NCBI RefSeq assembly: GCF_000284335.1
Contig: NC_017096.1
Coordinates: 186,001-250,000, forward strand
Direction: 5' to 3'
Source of the DNA: Caldisericum exile AZM16c01
GTDB taxonomy: Bacteria; Caldisericota; Caldisericia; Caldisericales; Caldisericaceae
DNA length: 64,000 nucleotides
Part shown: one piece after another, positions 36,601 to 47,400 of the stretch
How the letters are laid out: the number at the start of each line of letters is the position of its first letter
Position numbering within the stretch: the first letter of the stretch is position 1
The notes under the pieces: model-generated
The model's input: only the letters and a program-made list of their open reading frames with translations
The model's database searches: none
Told to the model about the DNA's origin: nothing
Made by a program: the position numbers and the translations under genes

Positions 36601-36753
36601 CTCATTGATCCAGCAAATCCAAAAGTTGTGCCAGTGATTATTCCACCAGGAAGAACCATGCTTCCTATAAGATTTATCGCAGAAAACCTTGGATGTGACG
36701 TTCAGTGGAATGGAGAACTAAGAGAAGTTAAGATAACCTACCCAGGTAGATAA
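33697..36753 (+). CDS. Secreted FN3-repeat protein with C-terminal stalk domain
   Basis: A 1,018-residue exported protein. The signal peptide is about residues 1-28 (LLVIISIFFLIIVRLSSVCA). Nine fibronectin type III-like domains follow, the last five strongly similar with the recurring WKDNS-x-DE-x-GF-x-LERK and YYYRVRA-N patterns. The last about 135 residues are a copper-amine-oxidase-N ('stalk') module with RTLLPIRYVAEALGANVVW and RTMLPIRFIAENLGCDVQW. It has GAAAGGAGG before ATG 33697. No enzyme domain is visible, so adhesion or envelope structure is likely. It shares the C-terminal module with the proteins at 13242 and 36809. Confidence 0.85.
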   Translation: MRNLRGSILLVIISIFFLIIVRLSSVCAIGTDVPMPVDYCAYASDQNITITWKYVCPSGFSCFVEIEEYQSGAWNKIATENAATFTKTFTGQPYGEHRYRMRAKLIYGLITLTSNYTPIFYAYVIKQPSGFTVSVNPPDPIFLTGGSSGLTLKWNPNSNASSVEIWRSKQGSIIFGRIATISAALSSFNDNVDPNTNYSYYIKFIHKDDTNIKDDVSLASAVVSKLSLPATPTNFRANAIDKNILMTWSHTKACDGYKIYRWKTLPTIGWSVIATLDKNTLSYNLTVSEYGQYSFKVTAYNSSGDSPSPPEQEVYSLMKPLGLVATPLSSTSMKLTWSSIDPNATSIRVSYSKDGITYYFLSEFALPRTQIVVESLTPDTKYWFKIIAARWTNWSNSSDPVSEKTLPQGTPPAPPSELIATASSCSKVELSWKDNSLDETGFVIERKEGSGTFGEIATVSSGVNTFDDLTVSPLTTYTYRVRAFNSFGKSVYTDEISVSTPACGILPNPPSDLKVNLVSRAEVHLTWKDNSNDEDSFTLERKTEGTSYSVVKNLSANTIETNDTGLIPGTKYYYRIRTHNTYGFSDYSNEVSVEPPSLTAKPEAPSELSIDQSSCSEVTLNWKDNSVIEENFILERKIEGETYGVISSSISPNTTSYKDNTVEEGKRYYYRIKARNSNGDSEYSNEVSLVIQPCGHPPNAPSNLTLEIASSTEIQIRFQDNSDNEDGFKIERKEPGGTYELIVVLPANLTLYRDSNLQQNKIYYYRVSAYNSYGVSLYSNESSITTPKETTLPSKPTNLIATAISQNEIRVTFTDTSDNEDGFRLERKIFGGSYVETATLPPNTTTFSDKGLQPNTTYYYRVRAYNTKGDSDYSNEANATTLQEVSKVVIRLYIDKLTFYVNDTLKNMDVAPIIKESRTLLPIRYVAEALGANVVWDAIEKKVTITFKETIIELWIDKNLAKVNGEYKLIDPANPKVVPVIIPPGRTMLPIRFIAENLGCDVQWNGELREVKITYPGR

Positions 36754-36808
36754 TTTTTTCTCAGATTTGATTTTTAAAAGGAGTATATAATTTTATAGGA
36801 GGTAACAT

Positions 36809-39358
36809 ATGAGGAAAAAACTTATAATTACAATTTTGGCACTTACTTTGTTGGTCTTCTTTCTTGCTATTAACGAAGGCACAAAAGGGGGCAAATATGA
36901 CTTCGTTGGCGTTAGTTCTGGTCTCCCATCGATTAACCATAGTGCTATTGCGACAAGTCCTGTCAATCCAAAGTTAATTTATGTTGGTACAAAAATTGGC
37001 TTGTATGTTTCTGACGATAGTGGAGAATCATTTTGGCAAAGGACAATCGATCCTTCTCAGGAAGAAGTTTGGGTCAAGGCAGCATGTCCGAGTCCTGTTG
37101 AGGAAAAAACAGTTTTCATTGGAACATATGGAAAAGGATTATTTTTATCAAAAGATGGTGGTTTTTCTTGGGAACCCATGAATAACGGTTTAACTTCGCA
37201 AGATATTGAAACTATAGCGATTGATCCAAAGAACACAAATGTAATATATGTTGGAACTTATGGCTCTGGAATTTTCAAATCAGTCAACGGAGGAAAAAGC
37301 TTCTCATTAAAGAGTAAAGATCTGCCTACTTTACGAATAAAAAAGATTGTGTTAAGCCCGCAAGATAGTAATATTGTCTATGCTGTGCTTTATGATAACG
37401 CAGGTATCTTTAGATCTGATGACTGTGGAAATAACTGGACTGAAATCAATAACGGCATTTCTGGATCAGACAAAGACATCTCATCTTTTGCTATTGATCC
37501 TATAAACGATGGCACAATTTATGCCGGAACTCACACTTACGGAAAATTATTCAAATCAACCGATTATGGCGAAACATGGAATCAGGTTAATAAAAAATTT
37601 ACTGAGTCATTTATAAGCGATATTGTCGTTGATTTCAAAAACCCAAACTTAATTTATGTTGCAACTGGAGAAGGCTTGTTCAGGTCCGAAGACGGAGGAG
37701 TGGTTTTTAAGAAGAGTAGCAACGGTTTACCTAATTCCTACCTTACACACCTATTAATCAATCCAAAAGACCAAAATATCCTTTTCACAAGCACATTTGA
37801 CGCTGGTTTGTATAAGTCAACGGATGCCGGTAAGAACTGGATCTCCAAAAATAAAGGACTTCCATTTTATTCTGTTGAGATGTTAAAATTTAACCCAAAG
37901 GACTCGTCGCTTATAATTGCAACTGATAATGGGTTATTTCTTTCAAAAGATAGACAGGTATTTTCAAAGGTTGGACCGGAAGGAGTATTTTTTACATGTA
38001 TATCATTTGATCCTTCTGATCCGAATTACGTCTATGCTGGTACTTATTATAAAGGATTGTATAAGTCTGATGATGGTGGTAGTACCTGGAAGAGACTTAC
38101 TACTGCTTTTGATAATTTGGATCTTTGGGATATAGAGATTGACTCGAAAGATTACAAAGTCATTTATGTTGCAACTTATAATAACGGAGTTTACAAATCT
38201 ACCGACATGGGCAATAGTTTCAAACAGATTAATTCTGGTTTAAAAAGTAAAGATGTGTATGCACTTTCAATTGATCCAACAAATACCCAAATTATATATG
38301 CCGCAACTGGCCTTGGTGCATTTAAGAGTACTAACGGTGGAACAACATGGAGCGAAATCAACAAAGGAATTTCGAATCTTTTTCTTTTCGATATAGAGGT
38401 AAACCCAAAAGATCCCAAAATTATTTATGCTGCATCAAATGGTGGTGGTGTTTATAAGAGCACTGATTCGGGTGCTTCTTGGATTGATTTCAGCAGCGGT
38501 CTTGAAAATAAAAAAGTTTATGATATTACCTTAAATCCCAGATATCCGAACGTACTTGCTGCAGGTACGGAAGGAGGCGTATTTTTCTTAGAAAATTATA
38601 CTACAACTTGGGAAAAGATGAGCGATGGCCTGACCGACCTTAAAGTTTATTCGCTTGTATTCAATCCAAACAATATTAGTTTTCTTTATGCGGGTACCTA
38701 CCAAGGCGGGTTATTTAGAAAACAGGTTACTCGTACAATAAAAGTATTGCAAGCAGAAGGCGGTATGGTAGATCCTTCAGGTACGCTTGAAGTTGTATTT
38801 GGTTCGGAAGTAGTATTTAATATATCACCTGATCCTGGATATAAACTAAAAGAAATTTATGTAGGATCAAATAAGTACGAAAACCCTGCTACAATATTTA
38901 AAGTTACTTTGGGGACTACATACAACTCAACTTTTAGAGCTGTTTTTGAAAAGGTAGTACCCTCAAATATCGTTATTACCCTTCAGATTGGAAATCAAAT
39001 TTTTACTGTCAACGGCGAAAAAAGGACGCTTGACTCCCCACCAATAATAAAAAATAACAGAACACTTCTTCCGATAAGAGCAGTTGTGGAGGTGTTAGGG
39101 GGAACTGTAGGATGGGATGGGACTGAACGCAAAGTTACAGTCTCTCTTGGAAGTAAAATATTGGAACTCTGGATAGGTAAGCCAACTGCAAAGCTAAATG
39201 GCAAAGATACCCCAATTGATGCTACTAATACCAATGTTGTCCCGGAGATTATCAATTCAAGGACAATGTTACCCTTAAGATTTGTCGCAGAATCTCTTGG
39301 TGCAGATGTACAGTGGGATGGTACAACAAAAACCATTACTATAACATATACTCCGTAA
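36809..39358 (+). CDS. Secreted beta-propeller (BNR/sortilin-like repeat) protein with C-terminal stalk domain
   Basis: An 849-residue exported protein. An N-terminal signal anchor is followed to about residue 635 by many repeats of roughly 45 residues with the pattern VIYVGTYGSGIFKSVNGG, as in BNR/VPS10 or HCF136-like propellers. A short bacterial repeat region with AEGGMVDPSG and SPDPGYKLKEIYVG (about 640-715) precedes the terminal stalk module (about 724-849) containing RTLLPIRAVVEVLGG and RTMLPLRFVAESLGADVQW. ATAGGAGGT precedes the start. Function unknown; ligand binding at the surface is plausible. A decayed propeller fragment is at 56960-57453. Confidence 0.85.
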   Translation: MRKKLIITILALTLLVFFLAINEGTKGGKYDFVGVSSGLPSINHSAIATSPVNPKLIYVGTKIGLYVSDDSGESFWQRTIDPSQEEVWVKAACPSPVEEKTVFIGTYGKGLFLSKDGGFSWEPMNNGLTSQDIETIAIDPKNTNVIYVGTYGSGIFKSVNGGKSFSLKSKDLPTLRIKKIVLSPQDSNIVYAVLYDNAGIFRSDDCGNNWTEINNGISGSDKDISSFAIDPINDGTIYAGTHTYGKLFKSTDYGETWNQVNKKFTESFISDIVVDFKNPNLIYVATGEGLFRSEDGGVVFKKSSNGLPNSYLTHLLINPKDQNILFTSTFDAGLYKSTDAGKNWISKNKGLPFYSVEMLKFNPKDSSLIIATDNGLFLSKDRQVFSKVGPEGVFFTCISFDPSDPNYVYAGTYYKGLYKSDDGGSTWKRLTTAFDNLDLWDIEIDSKDYKVIYVATYNNGVYKSTDMGNSFKQINSGLKSKDVYALSIDPTNTQIIYAATGLGAFKSTNGGTTWSEINKGISNLFLFDIEVNPKDPKIIYAASNGGGVYKSTDSGASWIDFSSGLENKKVYDITLNPRYPNVLAAGTEGGVFFLENYTTTWEKMSDGLTDLKVYSLVFNPNNISFLYAGTYQGGLFRKQVTRTIKVLQAEGGMVDPSGTLEVVFGSEVVFNISPDPGYKLKEIYVGSNKYENPATIFKVTLGTTYNSTFRAVFEKVVPSNIVITLQIGNQIFTVNGEKRTLDSPPIIKNNRTLLPIRAVVEVLGGTVGWDGTERKVTVSLGSKILELWIGKPTAKLNGKDTPIDATNTNVVPEIINSRTMLPLRFVAESLGADVQWDGTTKTITITYTP

Positions 39359-39385
39359 CGTTTAAATACATATTATGTATATTTA

Positions 39386-39414
39386 TGGCTGGGAGAATTT
39401 CCCAGCCACTTTGT
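39386..39414 (+). terminator. Terminator after the propeller gene
   Basis: TGGCTGGGA (39386-39394) pairs with TCCCAGCCA (39400-39408), loop GAATT. The downstream T-run is short (CTTTG), so termination may be leaky. Confidence 0.65.
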
Positions 39415-39427
39415 TATAAAATTCTAT

Positions 39428-39685
39428 TTAATTCATATATCCTCCTGCGTTGGTGTTTACAACTTCTTTTAGGACATAATCGTTTTCGATGAGTAAAACT
39501 ATTGCATGGGCAATTTCTTCAGGATAGGTGAATCGTCCAATTGGCGAAAGTTTCTTAAGATTCTTTAGTGCATCTTCCCAAAGCTCTAAAAAACAAAGTC
39601 AGTATAAACTGGACCTCACGCAACTGCATTTACTAAAATACCTTTTGAGGTAAATCCTATTGCAAGTACTTGCGTTAAGTTATAA
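39428..39685 (-). pseudogene. Remnant of a short-chain dehydrogenase/reductase gene (C-terminal part)
   Basis: On the minus strand, frames with internal stops and a shift read GFTSKGILVNAVA-stop-GPVYTDFV, then LSPIGRFTYPEEIAHAIVLL and finally NTNAGGYMN before TAA (39430-39428). This matches the end of FabG-like reductases (xVNAVAPGPV…PIGRxxxPEEIA…NGGxxM). The N-terminal half, including the NAD motif and catalytic Tyr/Lys, is absent. It is a dead relic. Confidence 0.8.
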
Positions 39686-39746
39686 CCCTAAAATCTTTTG
39701 GAACTTTTCTCAAATTTGTAATATCTAATAAGTGGAGGTGAGGGAT

Positions 39747-40247
39747 ATGAGATGGAAAATTATAATAGTGTTTATTCTCCTTTTTGCTATTACTTCTATA
39801 GGATGCGTTTCCAAACAAGAAAATTATACTGATAAGTTGAAAGAATCCTGTATTGAAGCAACTATAACAGGTATAAAACTTGACATAGAAAGACTTGAAG
39901 GGTATCTCAAATTGCCTGACCTAAAAAATAGAAGTGAAGTTGAAAAAGCTTTATCTAAACTCTATGAAGATTTGAGGAAATATCAAAATATGAATGTAAA
40001 AGATTACGAACTTCCAAAACCTTTAAAAATTAGAGGATACATAAGCGAGCCTTATGTTGTCGATTCCATTATTTATCTTGAAAAGCAATCAAAGTCAGGG
40101 CCCTTTTACCATGCGGTAAAAGTAATGGGCGATAAAGAAAACGACATCAAGCCTAAAGAAATATACGAGTTTACAATTTATCCTGTTTATCGAAGGTATT
40201 ATCCCTTTGAGGCGTGGTATGTTTTGATTGAAAGTTTCGAAAAGTAA
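39747..40247 (+). CDS. Small lipoprotein of unknown function
   Basis: A 166-residue predicted lipoprotein: a hydrophobic signal of 19 residues ending SIG before Cys20. The mature part begins with helical sequence rich in Lys, Glu and Leu (about 25-85), followed by beta-like sequence with GYISEPYVVDSIIYLEKQ and YEFTIYPVYRRYYPFEAW. I do not recognise the family. ATG 39747 is chosen over GTG 39732 because GGAGGTGAG lies between them. The gene stands alone between the SDR remnant and the second butyrate kinase. Confidence 0.65.
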   Translation: MRWKIIIVFILLFAITSIGCVSKQENYTDKLKESCIEATITGIKLDIERLEGYLKLPDLKNRSEVEKALSKLYEDLRKYQNMNVKDYELPKPLKIRGYISEPYVVDSIIYLEKQSKSGPFYHAVKVMGDKENDIKPKEIYEFTIYPVYRRYYPFEAWYVLIESFEK

Positions 40248-40331
40248 AAATATTTCTTTTAATCCCTTTTCTTTTTGAAAATATTCTTATACAATTAATG
40301 ATAAGAAATTGAAACAAGGAGGCAAATTGCC

Positions 40332-41396
40332 ATGAAAATTTTAGTTATTAATCCAGGTTCAACTTCAACAAAAATTGCAGTCTATGATATGGAAAAAGAG
40401 TTATTTTCAAAATCAATTGAGCACTCAAAAGAAGAACTTGCACCATTTAAAAAAATCTCCGATCAACTTGAATTTAGGAAAGAGACAATTCTAAATGCTC
40501 TTAAAGAAGCAGGATTTGACCTCAAAGAATTTGCCTGTATCTCTGCAAGGGGAGGAAATATCCACCCTGTTCCATCAGGTACATATGTAGTAAATGAAAA
40601 GATGGTTCAGGATATGCTTTCTCTTAAATATGGTGCGCATCCTTCAAATCTTGGAGCACCAATTGCATACGAACTTTCAAAGCAATATAGCATTCCTGCT
40701 TTTATCGTTGATCCAGTTGTGGTTGATGAGATGGAAATGGTGAATAAAATTACAGGACTAAGAGGCATCTTAAGACAAGCAAAAGACCATCCATTAAATC
40801 AAAAGGCAGTTTCAAGAGAGGTTGCAAAATTTTTGGGAAAGAAATACGAAGAATGTAATTTTATAGTTGCACATCTTGGTGGTGGTATTTCAGTTGCAGC
40901 ACATAAAAAGGGGAAAATTGTTGATGTAAATAATGCTCTAAATGGCGATGGCCCTTTTTCACCAGAAAGAGCGGGTGATCTTCCCAACGTGGCCGTTGTT
41001 GAGATGTGCTTTTCAGGAAATTACACAAAAGAGGAAATTCTTAAGATGCTTGCAGGAAATGGCGGTTTTGTATCACACCTTGGCACAAACTCCTTAAAGG
41101 AAGTCTTATTGAAGATTGAACAAGGTGATGAGTACGCAAAACTTGTTTATGACGCAATGGTTTTACAGATTGCAAAGTGGATAGGGATTATGGCAGTCGT
41201 CCTTAAAGGCTTCGTTGATGGCATTATTCTCACAGGTGGCATGGCAAAATCAGAAAAACTTGTTTCCGATATAAAAGAATATGTTGGATTTATTGCACCT
41301 GTCTACACAGTGCCTGGAGAATTTGAAATGAAAGCACTCATGGAGGGTGCACTTCGAGTACTCAAAGGTGAGGAAGAAGCAAAAACATACGAGTAG
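40332..41396 (+). CDS. buk: Butyrate kinase (second copy)
   Basis: A 354-residue homologue of the kinase at 6648, with [29 protein letters not shown] and [15 protein letters not shown] all conserved. The two proteins diverge across their length, so this is an old duplication or separate acquisition rather than a recent copy. It has its own AAGGAGG site and no metabolic neighbour, sitting among surface-protein genes. A preference for a different acyl phosphate is plausible but not readable from the sequence. Confidence 0.92.
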   Translation: MKILVINPGSTSTKIAVYDMEKELFSKSIEHSKEELAPFKKISDQLEFRKETILNALKEAGFDLKEFACISARGGNIHPVPSGTYVVNEKMVQDMLSLKYGAHPSNLGAPIAYELSKQYSIPAFIVDPVVVDEMEMVNKITGLRGILRQAKDHPLNQKAVSREVAKFLGKKYEECNFIVAHLGGGISVAAHKKGKIVDVNNALNGDGPFSPERAGDLPNVAVVEMCFSGNYTKEEILKMLAGNGGFVSHLGTNSLKEVLLKIEQGDEYAKLVYDAMVLQIAKWIGIMAVVLKGFVDGIILTGGMAKSEKLVSDIKEYVGFIAPVYTVPGEFEMKALMEGALRVLKGEEEAKTYE

Positions 41397-41406
41397 ATAA
41401 AAAATC

Positions 41407-41434
41407 TTGTTTTTTTTTATTTTTGTTTTATAAT
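41407..41434 (+). promoter_or_regulatory. Possible promoter of the giant surface protein gene
   Basis: TTGTTT (41407-41412) and a perfect TATAAT (41429-41434) with 16 bp spacing. The -35 is poor. The AAAGGCCTTT palindrome (41440-41449) lies just before the AAGGAGG ribosome site. Confidence 0.4.
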
Positions 41435-41461
41435 TTTTAAAGGCCTTTTAAGGAGGTGAAT

Positions 41462-44400
41462 ATGAGAAAAAAGCTGTTATCTTTGTATGTTGCGGCTATA
41501 ATGGTGTTAAATCTTGTCCCATGGGGGAAGGTAATTGCAGCACCAAGCTTATCAGTTTTGCCATCAACTTCGCAACAAGTGGAAGTTAATACAGATGCTA
41601 TATATAAAGTAACTATTACAAATCCATGTAGTGAAAATGATGTAATAAATATTACCTTTTCAACTCCCTCTTCAGGCTGGAATGTAGCACTTTACGATTC
41701 GGATAATGCAACTCTACTTTCTGACCACAATGGCGATGGAATTCCTGATACAGGTTCTTTACAAAGAGATGAAAGTAAAGATATCTATGTTCATGTAAGA
41801 CCATCTTCATCAGTTTGCAATGGTTCACAACTTCAAACCACTATTACTGCTACATCAACAAACGGAAATTGTGGTGGAAGTGCTACAGTAACTTTGACAA
41901 CTACGGCAGTGAATGAAGGAATACTTGTTATTACAGAAGAAGTTTCCCCTAATGAGGCAAAGGTAGGAGACACGGTTACATGGACAATTCATATAAAAAA
42001 TGTGAGTTCAAATCCAATAGGAAATGTTCATATATCTGATACGCTTGGTTCTGGTATTTCTTATCCAACAAATTTCACTTTTTATCCTCAACCATCGTCT
42101 GGTACTTTTCCAAATTGGGTATATAATGAAATTCCTACAAATACTGAATACACTATCTCATTTAATACGGTTATTTTAGGTTGTAAAGAAGCTCAAAATG
42201 TAGTTGATGCGTGGTGGGGAGTTGAAGAAAACAGTGCTTGCCAAACACAACATGTACTTTCCTCTGTTAAAATTAAGCCAACAGTTCCTAATATTCAATT
42301 TTCTGCACCAAATATTTCAGTGCCTTATTGCGGTTCTACAGATGTTACTATTCCTATAACAAATAACGGTGATGGAGTTGCAAAGAATTTTAAATTGAAG
42401 ATAGATACAATACCTTCAGGTTATCAAATTTCAAATTTTGGACAAAATTGGAATTATAATTCACAAACTGGAGAGTTTATATATTTGGGAGGGAACCCAC
42501 AAGGGACAATAAATCCAAACGAAACAGTTAATCTTGCATTTACAGTTTCTATGCCACAAGGTGCTTGTTCACTTCCATCTGCAACTCTTAAATTCTTCTC
42601 AGAGTATCTTGACCCATGTGGCGATCCTTATACAACTCCTTCACTTCTTGGCTCAATATCAGTTTCGGGAAGTGGAGCATATTTTACAATTTCAAAAGAA
42701 GGACCAGATCCAGTAGATATTGGTGAAACTAATAAAACATACACAATTTTTGTCACATATCACAAAGGAAATTGCTCAAGCGACACTGTTACTGTTGATA
42801 TTAAAGATACACTGCCAAATCCTTTTATCCCTCAAAGTGCTTCTGATTCTGGACAAATAAACGGACAAACAGTAATCTGGGATAATATTATATTACAAGA
42901 TGGTGTATTAAAGAAACTAACAATTACATTTAATGTCTCAACAGAGCCTTGTTATGCAGGACAAGAATATACAAATACAGTTCAGATAACAGGACCAAAC
43001 GGTGAAACTTTAACTGACTGCTGTGGCTGTCCAATTCAAAATGTTAGTGCAACATGGAAAACTTACGTTAACGATCCATCATTAGCAATTGTAGATTCAA
43101 AGAAGTCTGCAAGTCCCTCATCTATTGAAATAGATTGTTCAACTGATGTTGGCCCATACACTAATCCATCAGGAAACGCAGACTCTCATAACGACAGGAG
43201 ATACACAGTAGAATACGACTTTAACACAGGAACTAATGCGCCGTCAAGTTGGAATAATACTGATGGAAATGGTGGGCATATTATCTTTAGAGATCAGTTA
43301 AATAATAATCAGTTTACAAATGCACAGATTGGAAATGTGAAAATTGAGGTAAGTTGTGACGGTGGTAATTCTTGGAATGATTTATCAAATTATGCAACTG
43401 TTACATATCCAGCAAATATCGGGGATCCTCTTGTAATTGATTTAGCTCAACTTGAAGGTCATGCATGCCCTCCAAATAGTGGTGCAAAACTAAGAATATC
43501 ATTTACTGCAAGAGCAACGCAAACAAATGATCTAAACAATTCTAAAGTTTCGTATGATTATATTGATTGGTCAACACTTGAAATTCCAGGGTTCCCAAGA
43601 GGTTGTTTTACTGACCCTAAATATTACGAAGGAGTAAGAGTAACTGATATAAGGGCAAATTTAACAATATCGGCAAATTTAACTCAAACTGTTGAAAAGT
43701 GTGCAATCTATAACCTTACAATTAATTTCTCAAAGGATAATGCAAATGTTGATCATGCAGATTTAACCCTTACTTTAAATGGTTTCACCTATATTTCGAA
43801 TTCGACAACATACAGTGATGGAGGTTTATGGTGCTCTGGAACCAAAGGAGAACCATCTGTATCTCAAGACGGAAAGACATTAACATGGGCATACTCTCAA
43901 ATAAATGAAGTATCCTCAAATGGCTCTATTACTATACAAGTTAAAAAGGATTGTTCTAATAATGCGTCAATTGTATTTTCATCAAACTATCTTGATAACT
44001 GCGGAAAATCTCATACCTCTTCTGGAAGTGAATCTTCTATCTTGATAAAATCTGCGGTGCTTTATACAAAGCTTACTCCACAATATAACTTCGCATATGC
44101 ACATACTGTTGATTGGAAAGTTTATGTTATAAACGGTGGGGATGGAACAGCAAGAGAAATTATACTTACAACTATCTTAGGAAATGGTCTTTCGTTTAGT
44201 TCTCAAGATGCTTATATAAAAATTGGAAATACAACCTATTATTATGGAGACACAAATATTACATGGCCTTCAAATGGTTCAACAGGAACATTAACATGGG
44301 GCTTAAATAATCTTTCAATAGACCCTGCGCAACAAGTTGAAGTTTACTTTAAAACTGATGTGAATACCTGTGATATTACTAATTTAAAAGTAGAAGCTTA

Positions 44401-47400
44401 TTCAAATTGGTGTACTTGCCAAGAATCAAACCATGATGAAGGGCAAGTTGAATTACCAACTTCATATGCTCTTGTTATTGTAAACTCTGCTAATTTTACA
44501 ATGTGCAGCGGAGGAAGTGTCGAAGTTCAAATAAGCAATCCTGGTATAACAAATATATACAATGCAAGTTTAACTGTTTTAATACCGAAGTATATTTCTT
44601 ATTCTGCTAATTCAACAACTTATTCTTATAATGGAGGTCCTCCTCAATCTGCAGGAGACCCAATGATATCTCCTATTTCAGGTGGAGATTACGATGGAGG
44701 TTATGAACTTGTCTGGGATAAAACTAAAATTTCACAACTTCAAGACCTTGCCCCAAATGACAATATTGTTTTGAAGTTTAACATTGCACCTGATAATAGT
44801 CAGCAATACTCTTCATGTGCTTTTCTCAAAAGTGGTTTTAAGAAAGTTAAGGCATATGCAAACTTTGCAAAACCATGTGATGTAAATAACCCATCTCTAT
44901 CTTCCAATATATTTGAAAAAGATTTTGAAACTTCTGCACCGGATTTGTTAATGACTAAGAAGGTTGTACAGATTGATAACCACGACATCTTACAGCCAGT
45001 TGAATACTTTCCACAAGAACTTGGCAAAGAGATAATTTTTGAAATTAAAATTACTAATAACGGAAAAGCAAGCACAATAAAGACAAATTTTGCAGATGTA
45101 TTAAAAGCACCCAATAGGCATCCTCTTATACTCCAATCTGCAGAGTACTCCTATGATGGTGGAACTTATAATTCTATTCCTTGGAGCGCTTCAACAGATG
45201 ACTCAAATAATACGATATACATCTGGAACAATATTGAAGGAACCTTAGGTCATGGAATTGAACCAAACAAGACGCTTACAATTAGAGTAAAGACAAAAAT
45301 TTCAGAAACTTGTACACAATATGTAGCGCATGAAATCTCGGAGTTGTGGACTGGTTGTTCAGACTTGCCTGATATGGGATTTTATGGAAACGGAAAAGAT
45401 TTGCTACTGTGGTCTGATCCATCTGTATGGAGTGGATTTGACGGAACTCTTTCTTCGGCGGATTGTCCTATTTACCAAGGAAAGTTTGCAAGAACTTATG
45501 GACATAAGGACTCTTGGGCTGTAGTATATAGTAATGATATACCTTCAAACATTAATGTTTGTGACCAAAACGTTCAGTTTGAGGTTGGATTTAAGAACGG
45601 TGAGGTTTATCAAGGTGCAACAACAATATATGGACCTTTAACAATTTTTGATGTTTTACCAAGAGGATTTGAATATGTATCCGGTTCAACTGAATTTCTT
45701 TTGCCTGGGCAAAATATTTGGATACCTGGGCTGGATCCAACTATTTCAACTCAAAATTGGATAACCTCAACTAACATAGATTGGAATGGGACATTTACGG
45801 TTTTGGAGTGGAACAAAGATAATAACTTAATTTTACAATCAATAAATATATCACCAGGTCAAGAGATTCATGTTAGATTTAAGGTGAACCTTAATTCATG
45901 TGTTAATGTAAAAGATGTAGATATAAACAGGCAAAGATTGGAAGGAAACGATTGTAGTGGTACTTTTAAATATTATTTTCCTGCAGGAAATGAACAGAAT
46001 TTTGACTGGTGGGAAAAAGACTACTGGCCTTATATACCTGATTACCCATGGATAAAGCAAGTAGATATTTTGAAACCAAAAATAACGATTGAAAAGACAG
46101 TTGATAAATCTTTTGCTTCACCTTCGGATTCGCTTCTATTTATGATTCACATAAAGAATACAGGCGATGGAGATTCTCGTCATTTTAAGATAATAGATAA
46201 AATTCCAAATGGATTTATTTTAGATTCTTCTTCAATTACTGATGGTCCACCACCAGGATATGGGACAACTTACACTTGGATGACACATACATATGATTCA
46301 AACACAAATACAATTACATGGCAGAGTAATCAGAGTCCAAATTACGAGTTTCCACATGGTGCAGAAACAACTGTATCTTTCAGAGTTCTTGTTTCTGGAA
46401 GCGCTTCAGGTGAAATAACAAATGAAGCAAAATTTGAAGACAATTGTTGTTACTCGGGAAGTAATATACTAACAAGCACAAAAACAGTAAAGATAACTTC
46501 AACACCAATAAGGGTTATTAAAGAAATTGTTGATGTAAATGGTATACCAGTAACGAGTCGTCCTGTAAGGACACAGCCAGGAGACCTTGTAAGATTCAGA
46601 ATAAAAGTCGAAAACAGAGGAAGTTTGCCAATTTACAATGTTGACGTCTATGATACATTGCCTAACGGAATTCAATATCAAGTAGGTTCATCAAGGTATG
46701 CTTTAACAAACGGAAGTCTTCCAACTACATGGACAAATACTACGGATCCACATGGTGCGCCGTATGACACGCCCCCAAGTCCTCCTCAGGGGTTCAGCGG
46801 ATTACAGTGGCATATCCAACAAACTCTTTTGGCAACAGACGATAACGGCGGTACAACTGGTGGAAATCTTGATACGCTTTACCTCGAATTCGTTGCAAAA
46901 GTTACAAGTGATGCACAGGGGTCACCTTCCGGAGAATATAATGTTAACACTTCAAACATGTCTGGGACAACTGACCAATTGGGGAATACTCCTATAGAAA
47001 GAAGTATAATTGAAACATCAAATGCATCAGACTGGTTCCTTGTGTATAAGCCGAGTTTGCTTATAACTAAAACTGTAACAAAAATTAACTCAAACGCTTC
47101 AAACACGACAAGAGTTGCACCTAACGACACTGTTACTTACCAAATAACAATTACCAACACTTCTTCGTTTGCAAAAGCCAAAAATATTACAATAAATGAT
47201 ACTTTACCTTACGGATTTTCGTATATCGATAATTCGTCATCTATATCTTGGTCTGAAGGAGGAAGTTCTAACGCAAATCCTACAATCTCGGGACAAAATC
47301 TAACATGGAATCTTATAAATGCAGTTATAAACTCTGGAGAATCTCTTATCCTTACATTCAATGCAAAAGTTACATCAAATGCAAACATTGGGCAAAACGA

